A DNA stretch of 64,000 nt from Trichoderma breve (Eukaryota > Ascomycota > Sordariomycetes > Hypocreales > Hypocreaceae), in NCBI RefSeq assembly GCF_028502605.1, contig NC_079232.1:7316001-7380000 (forward strand). Direction: 5' to 3'. Positions 34,700-48,667 of the stretch are shown piece after piece. Positions within the stretch are counted from its first letter, which is position 1; each line of letters starts with the position of its first letter. A program made the translations under genes and the position numbers. The notes below the pieces were generated by a model that searched no databases, was not told the DNA's origin, and saw only the letters and a list, made by a program, of their open reading frames with translations.

Positions 34700-35851
34700 T
34701 TATGCCAAGATATTCTCTACGCCATGCTTGCTGGCCTCTTCCCATTCCTTGCTGAAATTATAATCCAAGTACCCGACCTTTGACTTAATCGCGTAGAACA
34801 GATCGCGGTTATACTTGTTTGGCTCGAGCCCTCGTCTGATCCTGAAGGGCAGGTCGGGCGTAGCCAAAAAGTACCGACCAAAGACAATAGCGACATTCCT
34901 GTCTTTATACTGACCATCAAAAGCCGCCTGAGCATCTTGGGGCTTCCAACCACCAGCAACCAAGAAGGGAGCATCATCTCCCCAGATATCCAGCATGAAA
35001 TCGACCTTCTCAGTGCCGTGACCAGCGTCATCACCTGCAATTCGCGACTCGACGACATGAAGATACGCCAGATTCAAGGCCTTGAGACCTTGAACCAGCG
35101 CAGAGAATTGAGAATACGGATCGGCCATCTTCATGCTCTGGAAAGTCGAGAAGGGGCTGATTCGAAATCCAACTTTATCGGCCCCGATAGCATCGGCTGC
35201 CGCCTTTGCAACCTCTAAAGCAAATCTATTCCTCTTATCAATCGAGCCACCATAATCGTCGGTTCTTTGGTTCGAAACATCCTGGATGAACTGATCGACG
35301 AGATAGCCGTTTGCACCGTGAATCTCAACACCATCGAATCCGGCTTCAATCGCGTTTTTAGCCGCTTGACCGTAATCCGCCACAAAGTTCTGGATCTCTT
35401 CATAACTCAAAGCTTCGGGTTCCGGGTGTTCGCTGTCCATGGGGATATTGCTTGACGAAACGATCTTTATGCCTTCCTTATCGGCGACTTCTTTGTCTGC
35501 TACGCGGCCCAGAGCCCAGAGTTGAAGGAATATGTAGCTTCCCTTGGCGTGCACAGCGGTGGTGACTCGTTTCCATGATGCGATTTGGTCTTTGCTCCAG
35601 ATTCCAGGGAGGTTGGAGTATCCTGCTCCACGGAGCGAGACGGCTGTCGCTTCAGCGATCAGGAATGTGCCCGGAACAGAGGCTCGTTCAGCGTAGTAAT
35701 CTGCCACAAATGGCAAGGGGACATGGTTCTCGTCGTTGCGGTAGCGGGTCAATGGAGCCATGACGACGCGGTGTTTTATTTCCAGGTTGCCGATTTTGAA
35801 GGGTGTGAAGAGCTGTGAAGGTGCAGCCGCATCTTTAGCGATTGATCCCAT
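34700..35851 (-). CDS. Old Yellow Enzyme family NADH:flavin oxidoreductase
   Basis: This is a single exon of 383 residues, a usual length for the family. It is an FMN-binding TIM barrel that reduces activated C=C bonds using NAD(P)H. Visible motifs are MAPLTRYRND (31-40, with the FMN-contacting Thr35), FLQLWALGR (Gln110), and the active-site HGANGYLVDQF with His178 and Asn181 for substrate binding and Tyr183 as proton donor. SNQRTDDYGGSIDKRNRF and the phosphate-binding end FLVAGGWKPQDAQAAF...IVFGRYFLATPDLP follow. There is no signal peptide, so it is cytosolic. Roles of relatives range from stress-related enone reduction to secondary-metabolite tailoring; no biosynthetic core enzyme is present here, so the detoxifying role is the simpler reading. 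It is convergent with the preceding regulator gene. Confidence 0.94.
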   Translation of the reverse strand: MGSIAKDAAAPSQLFTPFKIGNLEIKHRVVMAPLTRYRNDENHVPLPFVADYYAERASVPGTFLIAEATAVSLRGAGYSNLPGIWSKDQIASWKRVTTAVHAKGSYIFLQLWALGRVADKEVADKEGIKIVSSSNIPMDSEHPEPEALSYEEIQNFVADYGQAAKNAIEAGFDGVEIHGANGYLVDQFIQDVSNQRTDDYGGSIDKRNRFALEVAKAAADAIGADKVGFRISPFSTFQSMKMADPYSQFSALVQGLKALNLAYLHVVESRIAGDDAGHGTEKVDFMLDIWGDDAPFLVAGGWKPQDAQAAFDGQYKDRNVAIVFGRYFLATPDLPFRIRRGLEPNKYNRDLFYAIKSKVGYLDYNFSKEWEEASKHGVENILA

Positions 35852-37414
35852 GATGACTGCGGTGTATTCAGTTCAAGATTGGGATCTAGTTGTTTGTGAG
35901 GATTGTAGAGCTGAAACAAAGTCGAGTTGGTATGATGCAATATAGTACAGTACAGAATAGGAAATGCAAAAGAGGACAACCTCGACATAACGAGGAACCT
36001 AAGTTTAAATATGGCGATTTCCACCATTAAGCCGAGTACATGTACGATGGTGGGTCCATCATATGCATTGAATCCATGATGGTACGCCAAAGATTGCATG
36101 TTTTCGCTCCTGATTGATCATCATTCTTGGTATTCAGCGACATGTTCGGATTACCAATCATTATTCAGCGCCTTTGTTGATGGAACATTTCGAATGGTTT
36201 AAAGTGGTCGGATTTCTCAGCTTGTTCCTTGGGTTCTAAGACTGTCCAATCCTAAGGAGAATATAGGCATGATAGGGTAGCACCGTAAACGCAATGAGAG
36301 ATAGGTGCCAAATATTCTAACCCGAGAACGGATATAGGTCTCTATTCAGCTTACTAAATGATATAAAGATATGGAATGCTTAGGTGCAACCTCAGATGCT
36401 GCATAGACAGTATGGAGGTAGAAACCTTGGTATCCATATTCCACGCCGAAAATGGATATTGGTCCCTAGTCAGTTACCTGGCAATAAACCGGGATATAGC
36501 AAGAAGGCTTACGATGCTTTGTCAGAATAAGCGCCTGTGGTTGGCTCACTAGTCTAAAAGGCAATGTTGATGAGTCTGCGAAGTTGCTAGTTGAAGCTAG
36601 CGAACAGGTCTTCAACCGTGTGGAATAATTGGGCACGATTTTTTTTTTATTATATAATGATCTCAAAGTCATAAAGCAAAACCACAGCTTTCAGCCCTAT
36701 TTTCATCAAGACATACCTCCTCCTACGTCTAAGATGTTTAAGCTCTACTTCATCAAGTCGTACTGCGACTCAGCGCAGTACACTCAGATGCTACTTGCGG
36801 AGGGGTTATCCATTCCAAAATTTTCAGATACTCATCTTAGAGGGCAACGATACTGATTCGAACAATGGAAAAAAAAATTCCCCCTCGCGGACAGGAACAG
36901 CTGATGGCGCAGGATTACGGCACATCTGACTGTGAATACACCGCAAAGCCAAACATCGCCCGTAATTGTGTACTTGCCACTTCAAATCTCTCGCAGCATG
37001 TTTTGCTCACAAGCGAGTTAGCTAGAGTGGGCCGCCTTTCGAACGCAGAGCCCGTGGCAGGATACATGAGCATGAGTAGCTTGAATACGGTACGAACGAA
37101 AGTAGGTCTAACTTTTTACAGTTCTTTAAAAATTGTATAAAAGCTTTGCAACTGGCATAGCTGGGGCGCTAAAGGTTGGCTTCCACAGCGTAAACATTGG
37201 GTATTTCTATATATGATACAAACTGCGGATCTATTACAGCAGCAGTAGGGAATGACTGTATCCTGAGACCTGCGCCTCTTCCGACCAACGTAATTATGTT
37301 TGTTGTCATTCCCCGCCGCTCTGCTGGATCTGCCTGGGGTATTATGTCATGACAACTAGCAAGCAAGAAAATGCAGACAGCCTGCGTGGTGAGCTCTATC
37401 GTTCGGTAAGGCGT
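35852..37414. other. Intergenic region
   Basis: This 1.6-kb region lies between two minus-strand genes. Short frames occur (for example a plus-strand frame near 36734 starting MFKLYFIKSYCDSAQY and stopping after about 40 codons), but none has a recognisable family or length. It could hold a gene relic, which I cannot show. Confidence 0.4.
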
Positions 37415-38840
37415 TCAAATGGTCTCTTCGGTAATGAGAAAGCTTTTGACCTTCGACCCCTCCATCCGAAGCTCCTCCTCGCTCTCGTTATCTGATCCGC
37501 GTCCTTTCGGCTTCCATACGGACTTGGGTCCAGCGGTGATTGTTGTTTGGAAACCTCCTTGATATCCGTTCACCAACTTTATCTGCCCGTCTTCGCTCGG
37601 ATTTCTTGCCTCCTCATCGTCGTCTTCGTTTCGGTTAAAAGTGGCGAGGCTGAATGGGTCGCGCGATCCTTTCTTTTTCGAACGGCTAGTTGTGTTACGG
37701 TTACTCGCAGAACCGCCCGGGACATCTCCAGTGGATCGCATCGTCGACCATCCCAGCTTGGCCGCAATCTTCCTAAAGAGCGGTCGGAGGGTAGCAAGAC
37801 TGCCGGCCGTGATGGCTAGGCCTTGCTCGGTAGTAGACCAGATTGCAATGTCGGTGGTCGCCCCTAAAAACCGCCTATTAGTCAGAACTCGTGGTAATGG
37901 TAGCCACAAGGTAGCAACCTACACAAGAAGTCGATGTTCTTAAAGTCCTTTACATAGGGAAATCTGACAACAACTGCAGCACTCGCACTATATCGAAGAT
38001 ATTTAGTAAAAATTTGGCACAAGGGATGAAACAAGTCAGACAGAACGTACACGCATGCCATAAGCATGATAGGGATCAATGCAATCTTGGTCCTGCTGTT
38101 CATCTGAAGTTGCATGATGAGGACAATCGGAAGCAGTGCAAAAGTAAAGTCGCAGATGACGCTGCAAGCACTGTAGATGTAGGTGAGAATGATGATGACG
38201 TCGATGTTTATGCAGGATCCATGTCCAGTCTTGTCCCAGAAGTAAGAGACCGGAGCGCACTGCAGCATTGTAACAAAGAAAAAGACGATGCCGGTGACGA
38301 CGGTAACCAGCATGACGCTGCCAATGATCCAGGTGTGTATCCGCTCGACGGTGATTCTCAGCAGGAAATATCCGATAGAGATCTTTGTTAAGATCATCGT
38401 CACGCAATACCAGATGTAGCAAAAATACCAATACTTCATGCGACATGTTAATCCCTTTGCCACGATCGTATCTATAGAAGAGAAGTGAGTACACACCTTC
38501 AACGCTTCTGATATATCCTCCGGTTGGAGGTCCCAGTAATGACGGCCGGTACCATAGTGTACACCGGTGGCAGCAGAAGCACAGAACAGTACAAATGATA
38601 TCTGCGATTAGGGAGGAGTGAGTAACTCGTAGTTGCGGATTGCGTTGATACGAATTCGTGCCTGGAAGTTGGGTTGCTACATACCATGGCGAAGATCATG
38701 AGATAGTCATCCATGCCGAAAGCCTTCACGAGGCTTATCCGAACATAGCATCTTAAAACTATGGCCGTCAATGAGAATACCAACAGCACCGCTATCACAG
38801 CAATGAGCTGTGGGCCACGATTCGGAACAACCTCAGCCAT
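37415..38840 (-). CDS. PTH11-like seven-helix membrane protein (fungal rhodopsin-like domain)
   Basis: There are five exons: 38840..38685, 38601..38497, 38433..38051, 37987..37923 and 37863..37415 (introns 59-83 bp), giving 385 residues. Family motifs rebuild across every junction: FGMDDYLMIFAM, then the WYFCYIWYCVTMILTKISIGYFLLRI segment, LQCAPVSYFWDK, YSACSVICDFTFALLPIVLI, then SAAVVVRFPYVKDFKN, and WSTTEQGLAITAGSLATLRPL. This is the conserved fungal integral-membrane domain (PF20684) of PTH11-related proteins, with about seven helices and a cytoplasmic tail of about 110 charged residues. There is no CFEM domain. PTH11 relatives act as surface-sensing G-protein-coupled-receptor-like proteins, but most members have no known ligand. 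The acceptor of intron 2 is AAG, less usual but in phase. Confidence 0.87.
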
Positions 38841-41800
38841 TCCGTCTCACGCTCTCCGGCAGCTCGGTCGGTCGGCGCTGGTTGTAAATGGAAAATGTGT
38901 AATCAAAGCGGCGTCTAGAAACAAGCGGGAAGTAAAAGTTGGCTTCTGTACTACATGTCTTATAGCATCAACAGAAGGGTACGAGTAAAGTTTTCGTTGC
39001 GCATGAGTAATTTACGTTTCTATTTTGCCCCTGCTCGCAGTCGACATTGCAGTACACGGGCGAACGGGGTGCGCCAGCGCATAGTCCCTAGTATTATACG
39101 GCCGACTAATATATAAGTTAGCATGCTGATCGGCGGCCGATATGCCTTTTATAACGGAGCATTCCCTCCATCTTCTCAAGCTCGCTTTGCTCGTCTCAAC
39201 AGTTTCGAGAACTTTACACTGCCGCAGTGGCGGCCCTACGAGCGTTGAAAAATCGGAGTTTGGATATAAAACTGGGGAACCAGTCAGGGATACCACGAGT
39301 CATGTCAGGGGATAGCAGCCACTTGCGGAGATACTGGATTCCAGCCCTGAAGGAAGCGATTTTCGGCCAACTGCAGCCGAGGCACGGTCCATCCCCTCAC
39401 GAACCAGGAGGTTCAAACATCGAAACATTGGTTGTCTTGGTATCAGGATGGCATCGCTCTCCAGATAAACGGGCCGCCCACGCTGTAGTAGATGTTCACT
39501 TCATCAACTAGCAGTAATACGAGTAGTACGAGTATAGCCCCCCAACAAATTGCTGGAAAGCCCCTAATTATTGTGTCTTGATTTAATTCCGGGAGCTGAA
39601 AAGAGAGGTCCACTGCCACAGCTTCGGTTCGGTAATTTAGTGGCGTTCCGTGTCCGCCCACATTCCCAGTGCCCCTATCATGAGACGAACCGCCTCACAG
39701 ATGGAGATAGCAAGGGGGGAAATCTACCGTATTGCCCGAGTCAAGATATCCATTGATCTTTATATCAGTGGCTCCTAGCGGTCTGACCCAGTGTATTTGC
39801 GCCCGTCTAATTCCCCGTGGCGAGGCGATTAGCCAGACAATCTTCAACTCCATTGTCTCTTCTCCTAACTGCAGATAAGCAGATCGCATCGCTTAACAAA
39901 GTGATGAACAGATTGTGTGATGCAGAAAAGCTCTGGAATTATTCCAGCACATGCAAAAAGCAGCCCAGTGCATCTACAGTTAGACCAAGCTGCCTCGGTT
40001 ACAGCTTCGTGTCAATCCCAATTAGCTGGAAGCTGCCATCAGCGCCCTGGCTAAAGACGCCCAATTAGCCTCTTGGTCTAGACCTACTCAGGGCTGCGGC
40101 CGCAACGGTCGCCGACGAATTAATTGGGGACGGAACGGGCGGCGGCGACGGCCTACTTCGGTTTGTGGCTAGATTGCGAGAGAATCTACGGAATATTGAC
40201 GGAGAGTTTTTGGCTTTTGGAGTAGGGTTATCGATAAACGGTTAAATAACATGTCTTCATTTCACAGCAACTTCTGCCGTTGCTTGTCACTTTCAAAGAT
40301 GAAGCGGGATCGAAGAACTATGCTCAAAGCAGCAGCTGTGTAGCATCTTGGCATCCTTCAGTACCTGGCAGATGCGGGGAAGATACCGAGTTAGTACAAC
40401 TTCCGTAGTGGAAACAATACGACACTAGAAACCGGTCTTCCACTTAAAACAAGAAAAAAAACTTACGTATGTACGGAGGTACGGAGCACTCGCCAATAAG
40501 GCAGTGGAGGGTTTTCTTTCTCCTCTTCTTCAAAGAAGGCGCTGTTCCATAAAGAGCTAAGGGGAAATATCATCACTTCTCAGATAAGGTATAGCAGCAT
40601 CCATTATCTCGATCATCTCTTTCTCGGCTCTTTGCTTCACTCTACGCATATCAGTATAGATATCCTGAAGCTCACCGCTGAAATCAAAGCATGTAATTCC
40701 GTGGGAAATACGAGTATTTGGCGCAGGAGCACGCAAGTCACAAATCCTTGCACAAGCCGAGTCTTGTCCGCTCATTACGCGTCGTCCAAGGTAACGTCAC
40801 GCCGGGGAGCGCGGTAGACTTGTCTTATGCTACCAATGCTCCCATCTCAAAATGATTGCTATTCGGTGAAGTGCCAATATCATGAACATAGAATATCAAG
40901 TTCTTCACTTCTTCTGGAATGGTCAAGGCTCACAACAACTCTCCCTTTGTAGTCATCAATTGAAGGTCGCCACCAACTATGAGTGTGGGTCGGCCGGCAG
41001 GTAGGCACGGCACGCAAGCGACTTGCAAAGAAGAAAAAAACAGAGGCCGCAAAATGGATACCATGTCAATACGCGAAGAGAGTACGCTCACTATGCCATA
41101 TGAGTTTAGTATAGTGGCTATGTGCGGGTTGTCCTTTTCTGTACATTGCTCGCTCGATTCCCCCCCTTTTTGGACGACTCCTTGGCACGTTGAGGCAAGA
41201 AGTAACCTGCTCAAACCCTGGTCGAAAGGTCTTTATTGAAACAAAATGTTCAGGTCAAATCAAAAAGATTTTCCGTATCCATAAGATAGTCCTGAAGCAA
41301 GCTTGATCTTTACCGCGAGTCAAGTAACACTTCTGATACCCAGATTGCCTATGTTCATTTTCATATTTGAAGCGACAAAAGGCTGAACACCGACTTAAAG
41401 GGCAACACCAATAATAGAAAGCTGAAGGAGTTAGTTAAAAACCGTAATCGTCGAGACTACAACATCCTCCCCACGAACAGCTTTGCGTGAAAAGAGGTGA
41501 CGGCATGTCCGCCTTCAAAGTCTTAACACTACCGGTGAAGACAATGCTGAACCCCTAAACTTGGGAAAGGGGGAACGTTGAAGCGACGAGTGGATAATAT
41601 CTTCTCTGTTATAACAAAGTTAGGCTTGTTAGAGTCTTTATTAGAGCGACGCTCATATATACCTGAGTTTCAAGGAGTACTTATTTTTGGTTATTCGACA
41701 TGGAAAGCTGAGTCATGACAATACGAGTACCGCGAGTCCAATCTGCGCTTTAGTCTAGTCCGATGGTATGCGGACAGCCCGATAAAATCATTGCGGTGGC

Positions 41801-43374
41801 AACCATTGGAAGACTAGTACTTGCAATACCTTTGGAGATGGTAACATACCCAAGGTAACTTTTACAAGACTCCAATCTTAGAGCAAATAGTCTGCAATTT
41901 TTTGGGGGGATACATTTAGAATATCATCAACCGTAGGTCTTAGAATGCACTGCTTCTGCTTCTGATCATTTTGAGTACGATGGGGCTGCATATCGGCCTA
42001 GTGGTTGCTCGAATGAGTTTGGTTCTTGTTAAGATGAAAGCTACGGAATTTTGCTATAGCCAAGCGACCAACTGGGCCAGGATAATGAGAAATCTCTAGT
42101 TAATTATCCATTTGCACCAATAAATGCAAATAATCATCCATTTCGACATTTTATTGAACATATATGTATTCTTCTCTGCATTCGTTCGCCTTCACTAAAT
42201 AGCTTTGACTTTTATAGAATTGTCACTCCAATTTTTTCTCATACGTGCATGAAAGATGCTCTATCCTCCTCCCTAGTTTTATCAGCATATGTACGGGACA
42301 CAGGTTTTATTCTCGAGAATCGTTGTCATCATTTTTCATTTAGGCAGCATAGATCGTTCTACAAATGAGGTCGAATACACAACGTGGTATTACGGATGTT
42401 GTTGGCCCATGTATAGGTTAGCCCAGCCTAAGGGTAGAGAAAATGTTGTGGCGGCAAAACAGTTGCCTCGCCTTCGCCTAGGCTCAGTCCTAATTCCATC
42501 GCCCATCTACAATGGCAGTCCTAAACTGATCTGTGATACGCTCATTAGATGCAATCAAATATAATGCGGTATGATTTGGAGTGTATTGCTAAGCTGAACA
42601 TGGTACAGCTTTCATGAGTACCCTACATAAGTGGGAAAAGGAGGAAGAAGTTACATGTAATCCAGCGACATCGCTGCACTGACAAACCAGTACTGCACTA
42701 CGTCTCGTCCCATACAATACTGCTTATAGTAGTACTTTACACGTCTGATGCTGCATACCGCATGATGCTATACTGGAGGGAATTTGGCAGATTTGGTGGA
42801 TTCCATTGGCTGGATGGCTGATAGGTTGGGACTGGGGGTTGGGTCCAAGGTACCTAGTAGTTCGCCGTAATCGTAATATGATCCAACACTGTCTTATCCA
42901 CAAACGAGCTAACTAAGAGCTATCGATTAACCTCGCTTCAGGCTGCAATCTTATCAGATTGTGCAACCTTGCAAAACAAAAACGAAACAACATGAAAGTT
43001 ATTTGCAGGCGTAGATGCTAAGGTACTTTAATATAGCACCACCAATTCCCGGTAAGATATGTTCAGCTTGCGTTATCAGTCTATGATTTGGGCCTTGATC
43101 CTTTCTCAATTTAATATGGACACCAACATTATTTGGCTTTGTGCATTTCCCTTGTAGTAATTAGCGTCCGCGTCTACACAGCGCAAATATCCATGGCAGT
43201 CCGCATGCAGTCCGCGTTGTCCGCGCTCTCTCCCTAGAAACGTAGAAATTAAGAGACCAAAATAATTATTTATATTCCTCTCACGTCCCATAGGAAGATT
43301 CTCATTCTTTTGACCTACATACTCTTTTTTTTTTTCGACGTGGCTACCCCCAAATCTCTCTCTTTTCAACGATC
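38841..43374. other. 4.5-kb gene-poor region
   Basis: I find no supported gene here apart from one weak small frame (40557..40775). The 40080-40160 part is GC-rich with several CGG triplets; 41250-43100 is AT-rich. No terminal repeats, transposase or reverse-transcriptase motifs were seen. The last 300 bp are the promoter of the short-chain dehydrogenase gene and include a 12-T run near 43325. Confidence 0.45.
40557..40775 (-). CDS. Possible small hypothetical protein
   Basis: This 72-codon frame contains a stretch with charged, helix-like composition (LQDIYTDMRRVKQRAEKEMIEIMDAA) unlike the surrounding noncoding frames. I recognise no family, signal peptide or cysteine pattern, and saw no clear intron joining it to more sequence. 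It could be a real small gene, an exon of an unseen gene, or chance. Confidence 0.2.
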   Translation of the reverse strand: MSGQDSACARICDLRAPAPNTRISHGITCFDFSGELQDIYTDMRRVKQRAEKEMIEIMDAAIPYLRSDDISP

Positions 43375-44426
43375 ATGTCTCTTTGCCAGACTCTCACCGA
43401 ATTCTACCCACCTAAACCCACCTTTACTGATCAAGATCTTCCAGATCTTGGGGGCAAAGTCTATCTCATCACAGGAGGGACATCTGGAATCGGATTCATT
43501 CTTGCCAAAACCCTCTACGCAAAACATGCAAAAGTCTACATCACATCACGAAGCGCGGCATCTGGAGAAAAAGCTATTAGCGAGATAAAAGAGTCGGCTG
43601 CGTCTAGTCGTGGCGAGTTACGCTATTTGGTAATGGACCTTGGTGACCTACAAACCGTCGTTCCAGCAGTGAAGAGCTTCCTAGCCCAAGAGACTCTCCT
43701 TCACTCAGTGTGGTTCAACGCCGGTGTGATGAAGGTCCCCAGTGGAAGTATCACCAAGCAAGGCTACGAGCTTCAGTGGGGGACAAATGTAGTGGGACAC
43801 TTTGTGATAAACAAGTTGCTCATGCCCATACTATTGACCACGGCGCAGGTGGCCCCTAAAGGGAGCGTCAGAGTTGTATGGGTGAGTAGTGATGGTCACA
43901 GTTTACTGTCTCCGAAAGGGGATGGTATCGATTGGGAAGACATCACCACTCGAAAACCCGCGGGATGGATGGGTGAAAAGGGATCCATGACGTATTACGG
44001 GCAAAGCAAAGCTGGAAACGTGCTCCTTGCAATGGAAGTTGCAAAAAGATATGGAAATCAGGATATTATCGGAGTGGTAAGGTATCACATGCTGCGGAGT
44101 CACTGTTCAACATCGACTAATTACTACTCCAGTCTTTGAATCCAGGTCATCTAAAGACAAATCTACAGCGTCATTCTAACTCGGCTTTGGCCAAAAGATT
44201 CGAAGGTCTGGTTCTACACGATCCATCTTTTGGCGCTTTGACTGAACTTTACGCGGGGTTCTCTGATGCAATTGGAACAGACAATAACGGGGCCTACATT
44301 ATTCCCTGGGGAAGAGTGGGAAAGATACGGCAAGACATTGACGCGGGTTTTCACCATCGAGGCACAGGTAAAAAACTATGGGATATCCTGGAAAAGGAGA
44401 CTGGGGAATATACATTGACGGTCTAA
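43375..44426 (+). CDS. Short-chain dehydrogenase/reductase (retinol dehydrogenase-like)
   Basis: Exons are 43375..44076 and 44133..44426, joined in phase 0 across a 56-bp intron with a GACTAAT branch site, giving 331 residues. A Rossmann fold binds NAD(P): TGGTSGIG at 33-40. MDLGDL follows the fourth strand, NAGV is at 115-118, Ser sits in VWVSSDGH (about 170), and the catalytic YYGQSKAGN has Tyr207 and Lys211. NPGHLKTNL after the splice is the usual PG-x-x-x-T loop. This is the RDH/WW-oxidoreductase-like fungal branch that oxidises or reduces small alcohols or ketones. The substrate is unknown. It is convergent with a Zn2Cys6 regulator 160 bp away, a frequent arrangement in small metabolic gene pairs. 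Confidence 0.92.
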
Positions 44427-44586
44427 AAACGTATACAAGCTCCACCGTCCACTAATATGAAGCCCAATGTATGGGTGCCCTATAATTGACAAATGCTAGC
44501 GTGTTCGTATGAATTCCATGCGAATAATGTTGAGATATTCATCTGTGACATGATTAGCAACCTGGTACCTGATGAAGAGATGTGGG

Positions 44587-46408
44587 TTACTCGCCTGAAA
44601 CATTCCATCGACCTTTGAGTAATTTTAGTGTCTCTATGATATCCGTCATTTTCTGAGTATATTCGTTATTTTGTGTTTCATAGATATACGCTTGAATAAG
44701 CAGTGCTGCTTGGTATAAACTGTCGGCAATCAATGGGCTCAATTTTGAGATATCGCCCGCTTGAACAGACGAATAAATCATGCTCGCGAGCTGATGAATG
44801 CGAACAAAAGTATCCTTGATACCTGATATGGCGACCTGCTGCATCTCAAACTGCTCTGGAATCCCAACTCCCTGCATTCCATCTGCATCGGCACACATAT
44901 AGGCATCGTAGAGCGCTATCTGAGCACTATAGCAAATGCCCATGGCAGTAAAGTGAGAGACACTATATCCACTGTTGTAGATTTCGTCGCTCATGTTCCC
45001 AATCTCCTGATTCATGGCATGTCTAAAGGTGTCTATGATGTGGTGCAGTTGCATAGCTTCATGATATTGTATCTTGACATCTTCATTTCTTTCGTTCAAG
45101 TGACGAAGAACGTGTGACAAAAGATGAGAGGCCTGACATGTACGCGCAAACGCTGAGGTACGAAGTGTGGCATATTCGGATACGGCCAAAGGCTGGATAA
45201 CTACAAAGTCCTGGTTTCTTTAGCAGAGTCTTTCCTTGTGTGACTGGGGCTATACATACTCCTTTGTCCCAGATGTCCTCATCCATAGGGAGTAGATCAT
45301 CAGATTTCGCGTCATGGGCAGCAAATGGGCGATTACCCCCACCAATGTTGACAAATCTTACATGTTTAAGCACTTTACCACCAATAGAGGCCTGTTGACT
45401 TTTCTTACCTGTCCAACACAATAACTGCCCACCACACTCGACGTCTCTCTTCGGCTTCTGCCCACGACACTGTGATCTTCATCAGTTCTCATCAACAAAT
45501 AATTACAATCTGCAAGGCTTACCAGGCTGCGAGAACATCTGAGGCGCATTCAGCCTGTTATGAATTCCCATAGCATATCCGAGTCTTGCACAGTGTCCGA
45601 TGGTGAGATATGCAGCAGGATATATAGCATTTCCAATTTCATACAATGCAACCAACAATAACGCCTGTAGTAGTTTCACAGAGAGCACATTGTTCTGTTC
45701 GGCCTCTAAACAGCCCTGTTTTACCAAAGCATACATTTCTGTTCGGACAAGGTCGTATTCTTTCCTGGGCTGACAATGCATCTTCATTGCTAGGGATAAA
45801 ATAACCATGTCTGGATCGAGTATGTTGGCATCTCCATTGAGAACTCGATAAATTCGAAGTTTCGATACTAAGAGAGGCTGAATCAGTTTCTCCCAAAATT
45901 TTCAATATCTCTTACGCCCTTTTATTTCATTCAAACGAGATAGAGGTATATACGAACCTATTGGAAAGAAAACATGCACTGAAGCGAAAAACGTATCGAT
46001 GTCGGAGCGCAGTTGCTCCCTGCTGCCAAGTTGTTTATAGTAATTATCAGAGAGGGTGGCTTTAGGTGTGGATATGATGTCCTTGCGCTGGTTGAATGTA
46101 TAAAAATCCAAGAAGAACAGAGCAGGGAATTCCTCATAGTGTACCGTTAGAAGTTTCATTCAACAAGCATAAGCAGCGGCGATCATAGTGTGCGTCGAGT
46201 GGGACTCAAAACTGACTTGTTCTTGCATGCCGCAAGAGTCAACGCTACTGGTAGTTGGAGTTATAGCTTTAGGAGGGTAGCTACAACGTCTTCTGTTTCT
46301 GCGGCAAAGCGAGCATGCTGGTAACTCTCTCGAGCATTTTCGCTTCTTTTCGCGGCACGGAACGCAGGCTTGGGAGGCAAAATCCTCGGTGACATCAACA
46401 TCAGTCAT
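44587..46408 (-). CDS. Zn2Cys6 transcription factor
   Basis: There are six exons: 46408..46217, 46132..45958, 45867..45523, 45469..45409, 45356..45260 and 45210..44587 (introns 49-90 bp), giving 497 residues. The DNA-binding cluster is CVPCREKKRKCSRELPACSLC...C, with cysteines at 15, 18, 25, 32, 35 and 42. The first intron is 84 bp, a multiple of three, and contains an in-frame TGA, so skipping the splice makes the gene look broken. Joins restore the fungal-specific domain: PALFFLDFYTFN, FFPI-VSKLRIYRVLN, ARLGYAMGIHNRL, VSWAEAEERRRVWWAVIVLDR-FVNIGGGNRPF, DDLLPMDEDIWDKG. Translation starts at the ATG giving MTDVDVTEDF. It is convergent with the dehydrogenase gene, which it might control. Confidence 0.86.
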
Positions 46409-46912
46409 TCTTGTCGACAGTATTCCCAAAATAATCGCTACAATGTGTGATACTCAATGGTTCGTATTTGTTTCATGCGTTGTGTCTGATTGACTCGTCT
46501 TGATTGCTTAGGTGGTGTAAGATGCATAGATTGTAGGGAAAGTTGCATTGCGTGTACCGTCAATTGGCAACGCGGTATTTGCGGACACTGATGCGGGAGC
46601 TAGCGGAGCGGAGAATTTTGTAACAAAATGCGAAGGTTATTTATTGTCAGCCATGCAAGGATTAGCCTGCCTGGGGGGGAATAAGATTTAAAAAATTGTG
46701 CAAATAATTATAATCTTATATCTATGCCTGGAGCATTTAGGTAGGCAGTTTAGAATAGTCACAGGCGGAATCAGTCGTTCATATTGAAGAAATGAGCTTG
46801 ACTTTAAGCCGGGATGTTAGGGTTACATATCTATTGCCAGCAACTTGTGCGAGAAAGTAAAGCTGCGTATATCCAACTGTTTAGGTCTCTATATACTAAG
46901 TCGTAGTGATAC
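46409..46912. promoter_or_regulatory. Regulator promoter and esterase 3' flank
   Basis: This 504-bp gap contains CGG-rich sequence at about 46570-46612 (GCGGTATTTGCGG and CGGGAGCTAGCGGAGCGG), possible sites for Zn2Cys6 proteins including self-control of the adjoining regulator. The rest is AT-rich. No gene is seen. Confidence 0.35.
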
Positions 46913-48589
<1,677 letters not shown>

Positions 48590-48658
48590 GATGAGATGAT
48601 GTTGGATTCTGTTGGATTCTGCTTGGTTGATTCTCTCTCTCTGGGAAGGATCTCTCCC

Positions 48659-48667
48659 TTATATATA
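48659..48667 (-). promoter_or_regulatory. Putative TATA box of the carboxylesterase
   Basis: TATATATAA on the minus strand lies 70-78 bp before the start codon, a plausible core-promoter position. The assignment rests on sequence and distance only. Confidence 0.45.

Noticed and set aside
36734..36856. Short plus-strand frame MFKLYFIKSYCDSAQY...
   Set aside because: It is only about 40 codons, with no family match and no clear continuation by splicing.
38841..43374. Degraded transposon
   Set aside because: No terminal inverted or long direct repeats, target-site duplication, transposase or polymerase motifs were seen.
43310..43588. Plus-strand frame overlapping the dehydrogenase start
   Set aside because: It is in a different frame from the clear TGGTSGIG-containing protein and has no recognisable content.
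46100..46200. Zn2Cys6 gene broken by an in-frame stop (pseudogene)
   Set aside because: An 84-bp intron removes the stop, and the downstream fungal-specific domain is intact in five further exons.
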